This document shows positions 1 through 3,764 of a stretch of 5,094 nucleotides of DNA, piece after piece. Within the stretch, counting starts at the first letter, position 1; the number at the start of each line of letters is the position of its first letter. This DNA is from Actinomycetota bacterium. Lineage in GTDB: Bacteria > Actinomycetota > AC-67. The notes under the pieces were generated by a model that saw only the letters and a program-made list of their open reading frames with translations, did not search any database and was not told where the DNA came from. The translations under genes were made by a program, and so were the position numbers. The DNA is taken from positions 1-5,094 of the forward strand of contig VAYV01000026.1 in assembly GCA_005883175.1 (NCBI GenBank), read 5' to 3'.

Positions 1-1424
1 CTCTCCTCGGCCGACATGCCGACGCCGTGGTCCGAGATCGAGATCGACACCGACCGCGGCCCGTCTATCGCGGCGATGCGGACCTCCCCGCCTTCGGGCG
101 AGTACTTGATCGCGTTCTCGAGCAGCAGCCCGAAGATCTGGTCCAACGCCTCGGGGTCGGCCTCGACCCAGACGTTCTCCGGAGCAGCGAGGAGGATCGG
201 GTGCTTCGGCGAGACGTCCTTGAACTCCGATGTGAGCGCGCGCAGCGAGCCGAGCACGTCGGTCGGCACCGGGTTCAAGGCGACCTCGCGCCCGGCCTCG
301 AGGCGGTCGCCGAGCAAGATGCGCTCGATCAGCTTGCTGAGACCGTCGCACCGTCGGTGGATGATGCCGAGGAACTGGTCGACCTGCTCCGCGGACATCG
401 TGCGCCAGCGCATCCCGAGCGTCACCGCTGCGCCGCGGATCGCGGTCAACGGTGTCTTCAGCTCGTGCGTCGTGTTCGCGAGCAGCTGGCCCTTGTACTC
501 ATACGCCTTCGCGAGCGCCATCTGCCGCTTGTGGTTCATCAGGAACAGCGCGGCGGCCGCGGCGACGAGCAGCCCCGCGAGCGCCAGCGCGACGTGGAGG
601 CCGCCGGAACGGATCGGACCGAAGAACTCGGCAGCCGACTGCGTCGTGATCGACGCCCACCCGCCGACGCCGTCCTCGCTGAACGACGCGACCATCCGCG
701 TGCCGTGGCTCGTGTACTCGATGAAACCGCTGTGCTGCGCCGCGAGCGCGCGCAGAACGGGAGCATCGCCGAACTTCTTTCCGACCATCGTGCGATCACC
801 GGCGGCGACGAGCGTGCCGGTGGAGTCGATCAGCAGCGCGCGCCCGCTCTTGCCGTAGTGAAGGCGCTCGTTGTAGGTCTCGAGCGGATTGTCGTCGGCA
901 CGGAAGTATCCGATGAAGATCGCGGCCGTCTGGCCTCCGCTTTGGACGGGAACGGCGAGCGCCACGACGGGAACCCTCGACACGGTCATGACGGATGAGA
1001 TCCCGGGCTTTCCGGCCAGGAGATCGGCGCGAAGCGGGGCGTAGCCCGGGTCGGTCGCCGGTGGCAATCCCGGCTTGGCGCTGTACGCGTTCAACGGAGA
1101 CCCGGACAGGCTCACCAGGGCGCCGCCGTAGTTCAGCAGCGCCGAGCGCTTCACGTACGCCTTGATGTGGGCCGTGTCCGCGGGGTCTCCCGGCTTCAGG
1201 GAGAGCGGGGTCACGGAGACGAAGTCGTACGCGTCTTTCAACGCGAACATCACGTACTGGTTGGTGAGGGACGCGAGATCCCGCTCCTCGGACACGCGGT
1301 CGTCCCGGCGGATCTGTTGCGCGGTTGCGTTCGCGCGCGCGCTCTGCAGCAGACCGACCAGCGCCACGGCGACCACCACGGCGATGCTGACGACGAGCGG
1401 GAAGAACCGTTTGAGTGCTCGCAT
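1..1424 (-). CDS. Cache-domain sensor histidine kinase, C-terminus cut by window edge
   Basis: Membrane histidine kinase of a two-component system; 474 residues are visible. After a short basic start comes a membrane segment (about 7-29), then an extracytoplasmic region (about 30-272) whose second half, from GRALLIDSTGTLVAAG at about 194-209 to the GGWASI strand near 254-259, resembles the membrane-proximal half of a double Cache domain. A second membrane segment follows (about 275-296). The H-box NTTHELKTPL gives phosphoacceptor His320; the N-box LLENAIKYSP contains Asn437; the G1 box DHGVGM starts at Asp465. The later ATP-binding glycine boxes lie outside the window. No HAMP domain fits between the second membrane segment and the H-box. 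The ATG at 1424 is chosen for its AGGGGA ribosome site six bases upstream and for the membrane segment that directly follows. The ligand is unknown, and no response regulator is in view. Family assignment is firm; the Cache subtype is inferred. Confidence 0.93.
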   Translation of the reverse strand, partial: MRALKRFFPLVVSIAVVVAVALVGLLQSARANATAQQIRRDDRVSEERDLASLTNQYVMFALKDAYDFVSVTPLSLKPGDPADTAHIKAYVKRSALLNYGGALVSLSGSPLNAYSAKPGLPPATDPGYAPLRADLLAGKPGISSVMTVSRVPVVALAVPVQSGGQTAAIFIGYFRADDNPLETYNERLHYGKSGRALLIDSTGTLVAAGDRTMVGKKFGDAPVLRALAAQHSGFIEYTSHGTRMVASFSEDGVGGWASITTQSAAEFFGPIRSGGLHVALALAGLLVAAAAALFLMNHKRQMALAKAYEYKGQLLANTTHELKTPLTAIRGAAVTLGMRWRTMSAEQVDQFLGIIHRRCDGLSKLIERILLGDRLEAGREVALNPVPTDVLGSLRALTSEFKDVSPKHPILLAAPENVWVEADPEALDQIFGLLLENAIKYSPEGGEVRIAAIDGPRSVSISISDHGVGMSAEE

Positions 1425-1430
1425 CCCAAG

Positions 1431-1436
1431 TCCCCT
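1431..1436 (-). promoter_or_regulatory. Ribosome binding site of the histidine kinase
   Basis: On the minus strand AGGGGA lies six bases before the ATG at 1424. It supports this start over internal ones, which would remove the first membrane segment. Confidence 0.6.
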
Positions 1437-1443
1437 TTTTGGG

Positions 1444-1465
1444 CGCGGGGCATAGAACCCACGCG
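1444..1465 (-). other. Small hairpin in the kinase leader
   Basis: CGCG plus a GGG/CCC block pair across a seven-base loop (1451-1457), with one unpaired base at 1461: a 7-bp, all-GC stem. Read on the minus strand it sits between the upstream SRPBCC gene and the kinase, ending about eight bases before the ribosome site. No U-rich tract follows on that strand, so it is not a classical terminator. It could tune translation or RNA stability, or be chance in GC-rich DNA. The rest of the 101-base gap (1425-1525) shows no convincing promoter. Confidence 0.3.
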
Positions 1466-1525
1466 TTTGTCTAGGTATCGACCGGGATGGGCTGGGGGTT
1501 TACGGATGCCCTATACCGGGCGGCC

Positions 1526-1963
1526 TCAGAGGGACTCGACGCGCTTCTTCAGACCTTTCAGCGCGATATCGATGACCTGCTGCTCCATCTTGCGCTTCAT
1601 GAAGCCCATCATCGGGATTCCGGGCTCGACGGTGGCGCGGTACACGACCTCGGTCTCGCCATCCGCGCCGGTGAGCGCGTACTCGCCCTCGAGGTTCTTG
1701 ATGGGGCTCCCGTCGACGAACGACCACCCCACGCCTGCGTCGTCGGGCAAGTACGCGTACGTAAGCTCGTACCACCCGCTCAGCCCGAGAAGCGATACGT
1801 CGAAACGCACCGTTTGCCCGCGACCGTCTGCGTCTCGTTCCTTGATCTCGACCTTCTTGACGCTGCTCGCCCACTGCGGATACGCGTCGAAGTCTGCGAT
1901 CACGGCCATCACGGCGCTCGGATCGGCCGCGATCGTGATCTTGCCTTCCGTCCGCTCGGCCAT
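1526..1963 (-). CDS. SRPBCC (START-like) family protein, TB16.3 type
   Basis: A 145-residue protein of the SRPBCC / polyketide cyclase-dehydrase fold, a helix-grip barrel that typically encloses a hydrophobic ligand. Visible features are the first strand GKITIAADP, the helix and turn AVMAVIADFDAYPQW (about 17-31), a central run of beta strands, and a long amphipathic C-terminal helix (about 117-145) containing PMMGFMKRK and ending LKKRVESL. From memory, length and layout match the mycobacterial TB16.3 (Rv2185c) group, whose biochemical role is not settled. It has no signal peptide and is likely cytoplasmic. The start at 1963 is preferred: the family usually begins at this MAERT-like position and a GGGGGAG run precedes it, although closely (two bases). 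An in-frame ATG at 1996 would add eleven residues and has no ribosome site. The gene lies 101 bases upstream of the kinase on the same strand and may be co-transcribed with it. The ligand cannot be told from sequence. Confidence 0.9.
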   Translation of the reverse strand: MAERTEGKITIAADPSAVMAVIADFDAYPQWASSVKKVEIKERDADGRGQTVRFDVSLLGLSGWYELTYAYLPDDAGVGWSFVDGSPIKNLEGEYALTGADGETEVVYRATVEPGIPMMGFMKRKMEQQVIDIALKGLKKRVESL

Positions 1964-1994
1964 GGCTCCCCCGTTCGCTCGGTCCTTCAGTTTC

Positions 1995-2025
1995 ATTCTG
2001 TCATGGGCGGCGACTATCCTGTCGA
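1995..2025 (-). promoter_or_regulatory. Possible promoter of the TB16.3-like SRPBCC gene
   Basis: On the minus strand TCGACA (2025-2020, five of six to the -35 consensus) is followed after a long 19-base spacer by CAGAAT (2000-1995, four of six to the -10). Transcription would begin near 1988, past the upstream ATG at 1996, which agrees with translation from 1963. The spacer is longer than ideal, so this is tentative. Confidence 0.22.
2015..2020 (+). promoter_or_regulatory. Possible -10 element of the HAD gene
   Basis: TATCCT fits the TANNNT pattern of actinobacterial -10 boxes and ends eleven bases before the HAD ATG at 2032. No Shine-Dalgarno site precedes that ATG, so a very short or absent leader is plausible. 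No good -35 is seen. Confidence 0.33.
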
Positions 2026-2031
2026 GACCAC

Positions 2032-2766
2032 ATGGGCGTGCAAGCGGTTCTCTTCGACTTCGGCCACACGCTCATGGATTTCGGGCGCACGGAGGAAGCT
2101 CTCCGGGGCGCCAATTCCGTTATCAGGGACAGGCTCGCGACGTGGGTCGAGGAACGCGCGCCGCCCGAGATCGACGAGCTGGTCGAGCGCGTCGCCGAAG
2201 AGATCGACCGTCGCGTCGAGCGGAGCTACATGCAGCGCCGGCTCGAGGAGCTCGACATCATCGAAGAGTTCGAGGACGCGTTCGCGGCGCTCGGCTACAA
2301 GCTACCGCCCGAGCTCGTCCGCGAAGTCGTGGAGCTCGACCACGAAGCGCTGGTCAACTCCGTTCGCATCGAGCCCGAGACGGTGGAAACGCTGGAGAAG
2401 CTCAAGGCCGACGGGTTGAAGCTCGGCCTCGTGTCGAACGTCTCACAGCTTCCCGAGCTACTGCACCGCGACATCAAGACGTTCGGCATCGCGCGCTTCA
2501 TGGACGGCGTCGCATTCTCCAGCGAGATCGGCGTCCGCAAGCCGCGCCCGCAGATCTTCGAGCACGTCCTCGACGCCGTCGGCGCGCGCCCCGTCGATGC
2601 GGTGTTCGTCGGCGACCGGCTGGTGGACGACATCGCCGGCGCCCAAGCGGTTGGGATGCGCGCGGTGCTGACCCGTCAGTATCGCCGCGAAGAGCCGGAC
2701 TCGATCGCGCCCGACGCGGTGATCGAGCACATCACCGAGCTGCCCGCCGTGCTGGCGCGCCTCTAG
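2032..2766 (+). CDS. HAD superfamily hydrolase with variant motif I
   Basis: A 244-residue cytoplasmic haloacid-dehalogenase-like hydrolase with a helical (type C1) cap. Motif I is LFDFGHTL with nucleophile Asp9; the position two residues later, normally the acid/base Asp in phosphatases, is Gly11. The helical, acidic cap spans about residues 16-110. Motif II is LVSN with Ser135; motif III supplies Lys170 in GVRKPRP; motif IV is VFVGDRLVDD with Asp195 and Asp199/Asp200. Length is normal for the family, and the gene looks complete. Members usually act on small phosphorylated metabolites, but the substrate cannot be predicted. The first ATG is used because it lies seven residues before motif I, the usual distance; no ribosome site precedes it. 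Its 3' end overlaps the opposite-strand SRPBCC gene by 35 bases. The Gly11 variant also occurs in other annotated HAD proteins, so activity is uncertain rather than excluded. Confidence 0.93.
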   Translation: MGVQAVLFDFGHTLMDFGRTEEALRGANSVIRDRLATWVEERAPPEIDELVERVAEEIDRRVERSYMQRRLEELDIIEEFEDAFAALGYKLPPELVREVVELDHEALVNSVRIEPETVETLEKLKADGLKLGLVSNVSQLPELLHRDIKTFGIARFMDGVAFSSEIGVRKPRPQIFEHVLDAVGARPVDAVFVGDRLVDDIAGAQAVGMRAVLTRQYRREEPDSIAPDAVIEHITELPAVLARL

Positions 2767-3190
2767 CTTCCAGCAGGTCCTTCAGCGCGTTCAGCCCACG
2801 ACGGATCGCCCATCGATGCCGCTTGACCGACGTCGACAGCCGGCGGCCGCGCGCGCCCGGCCCGCGCTCGACGTCCAAGAAATAGTGGACGATCGTCCCG
2901 TCCTTGAACGACTCCAGCCACCATTCCGCGCGCCCGGCCAGCTCGCCTTCTTCGAGCGTCCACGTGAAGCCTTCCCACTCGCGCGAGCTCGGGATCGACG
3001 CCTTCATCTTCATGCGCCCGCGGTGCAGGCCGATCGGCACGTCGAGAGTGACCCACCCGTAGCCGCCGCCGGCGCGCGCGCCCGGCCACCACGACGCGTC
3101 TTCCGACAGTCCGAGCAGCCTGCGCTGCACCGCTTCCGGTGAGGCGTGGATGAACAGCTCGTCGGTCGCGTTCGCGCGCACGGGCATCAT
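2732..3190 (-). CDS. SRPBCC family protein, second type
   Basis: A 152-residue SRPBCC-fold protein, clearly different in sequence from the TB16.3-like one at 1526-1963. It opens with a strand and helix typical of the fold (ATDELFIHASPEAVQRRL, about 8-25), then SWWPGAR (33-39), strands including GRMKMKASIP (about 58-67) and EGFTWTLEEGELAGRAEWW (about 73-91), DGTIVHYFLDVE (97-108), and a basic C-terminal helix (about 118-143, with RHRWAIRRGLNALKDLL). The last residues, APARRAAR, are low-complexity and probably dispensable; they are encoded where the gene overlaps the HAD 3' end. Two adjacent ATGs (3190 and 3187) are both possible; neither has a ribosome site. Only 23 bases separate 3190 from the divergent DUF309 start. 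Likely a small-molecule or lipid-binding protein; ligand and partner are unknown. Confidence 0.85.
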   Translation of the reverse strand: MMPVRANATDELFIHASPEAVQRRLLGLSEDASWWPGARAGGGYGWVTLDVPIGLHRGRMKMKASIPSSREWEGFTWTLEEGELAGRAEWWLESFKDGTIVHYFLDVERGPGARGRRLSTSVKRHRWAIRRGLNALKDLLEARGAPARRAAR

Positions 3191-3200
3191 GATAGATGGC

Positions 3201-3206
3201 TAGGAT
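3201..3206 (+). promoter_or_regulatory. Probable -10 box (or ribosome site) setting the DUF309 start
   Basis: TAGGAT fits the TANNNT -10 pattern and ends seven bases before the ATG at 3214, so transcription could begin at or next to that ATG, giving a leaderless message. Alternatively its AGGA core would serve as a ribosome site eight bases from the same ATG. Both readings favour 3214 over the in-frame ATGs at 3196 and 3208. No -35 is recognisable. Confidence 0.4.
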
Positions 3207-3210
3207 TATG
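3205..3210 (-). promoter_or_regulatory. Possible -10 of the second SRPBCC gene, overlapping the opposite -10
   Basis: CATAAT on the minus strand matches TATAAT at five of six positions and ends 14 bases before the ATG at 3190. It overlaps the TAGGAT of the opposite strand by two bases. No -35 was found, so support is weak. Confidence 0.25.
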
Positions 3211-3213
3211 CGC

Positions 3214-3702
3214 ATGGCGGACGACGCATCCACTAGCGACGCCCGCGACCGCGACGTCGCCGGTCGCCCGAAGAACGCCCGCCCGCGCGACTCGCTCGGC
3301 CGGCCGCTCCCCCGCGGGGCGGAGAACGCGATGGTCGAAGAAGAGCTCCCGGCGGATCCCGAACGGCTGCTCGACATCGGGATCGAACACTTCAACGCGC
3401 GACGTTTCTTCCAAGCGCACGAGACGTGGGAGACGGCGTGGCATCCCTCGCCCGCCGACGAACGAGATTTCTGGCAGGGGCTGACGCAGGTCGCCGTCGG
3501 TTTCACGCACTACCAGCGCGGCAACCCCAAGGGATCGGTGACGTTGCTGCAGCGGGGCGCGCGCAAGATCGCGAAGTACGGCGAGGTCTACCGGGGCGTG
3601 CCGGTGGCGGCCTTAGCGGCGTGTTGGCCGGAAGTCGCAGGTCAGACAGCCTATTTCGGGCGTGAAAGTTCAAGACCCGATGGAGCCTCGCCGATGGAAT
3701 AG
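3214..3702 (+). CDS. DUF309 domain-containing protein
   Basis: A 162-residue protein with a clear DUF309 domain, a small helical family of unknown function. The signature is visible in two parts: HFNARRFFQAHETWETAW (59-76), with the hallmark AHExWE, and FWQGLTQVAVGFTHYQRGN (86-104), with QGL, His99 and GN. The first ~48 residues are Arg/Pro-rich and probably disordered; the stretch GRPKNARPRDSLGRPLPRG (17-35) resembles lead-ins of other actinobacterial DUF309 proteins as I recall them. The clustered His59, His69, Glu70 and His99 might bind a metal, but that is only inference. The start at 3214 rests on the TAGGAT element; ATGs at 3208 and 3196 would add two and six residues. It is divergent from the second SRPBCC gene and followed by a hairpin at 3709-3727. 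Its cellular role is unknown. Confidence 0.9.
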   Translation: MADDASTSDARDRDVAGRPKNARPRDSLGRPLPRGAENAMVEEELPADPERLLDIGIEHFNARRFFQAHETWETAWHPSPADERDFWQGLTQVAVGFTHYQRGNPKGSVTLLQRGARKIAKYGEVYRGVPVAALAACWPEVAGQTAYFGRESSRPDGASPME

Positions 3703-3708
3703 GAGATA

Positions 3709-3727
3709 CAGGGGCTGCGGGCCCCTG
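3709..3727 (+). terminator. Hairpin after the DUF309 gene, possible weak terminator
   Basis: CAGGGGC (3709-3715) and GCCCCTG (3721-3727) form a perfect 7-bp stem with a five-base loop, starting six bases after the DUF309 stop codon. No T-rich run follows, so it is not a textbook intrinsic terminator; U-less hairpins of this kind are common after actinobacterial genes. It could instead be a partial terminator or processing point separating DUF309 from the zinc-ribbon gene 37 bases further on. Confidence 0.45.
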
Positions 3728-3754
3728 GAGGCTGCTCGAAGGGCGCAGGTCCGG

Positions 3755-3759
3755 GGAGG
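3755..3759 (+). promoter_or_regulatory. Strong ribosome binding site before the GTG start at 3765
   Basis: GGAGG, within GGGGAGGA, lies five bases before GTG. It is the best Shine-Dalgarno site in the window and decides the GTG start; no upstream in-frame start codon is seen back to the DUF309 stop. Confidence 0.85.
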
Positions 3760-3764
3760 AACAG

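Noticed and set aside
16..998. Two long plus-strand open frames (16-858 and 27-998)
   Set aside because: They lie opposite the histidine kinase, whose H, N and G1 boxes are unambiguous on the minus strand. Their Arg/Ser/Ala-rich products look like shadows of GC-rich coding DNA.
1425..1525. Promoter for the histidine kinase in the gap
   Set aside because: AT-richer bits (GTATAG, GATACC) do not fit a -10 with a spaced -35, so I did not annotate one.
2458..2730. Minus-strand frame of 90 residues opposite the HAD gene
   Set aside because: HAD motifs II-IV occupy this stretch on the plus strand; the reverse product has no family features.
1167..2885. A 572-residue plus-strand open frame
   Set aside because: It runs antisense through the kinase start and the TB16.3-like gene and out of frame through HAD, with no domain and low-complexity Arg-rich content.
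3187..3510. Minus-strand frame opposite DUF309
   Set aside because: The plus frame carries the full DUF309 signature, while this frame has no recognisable motif.
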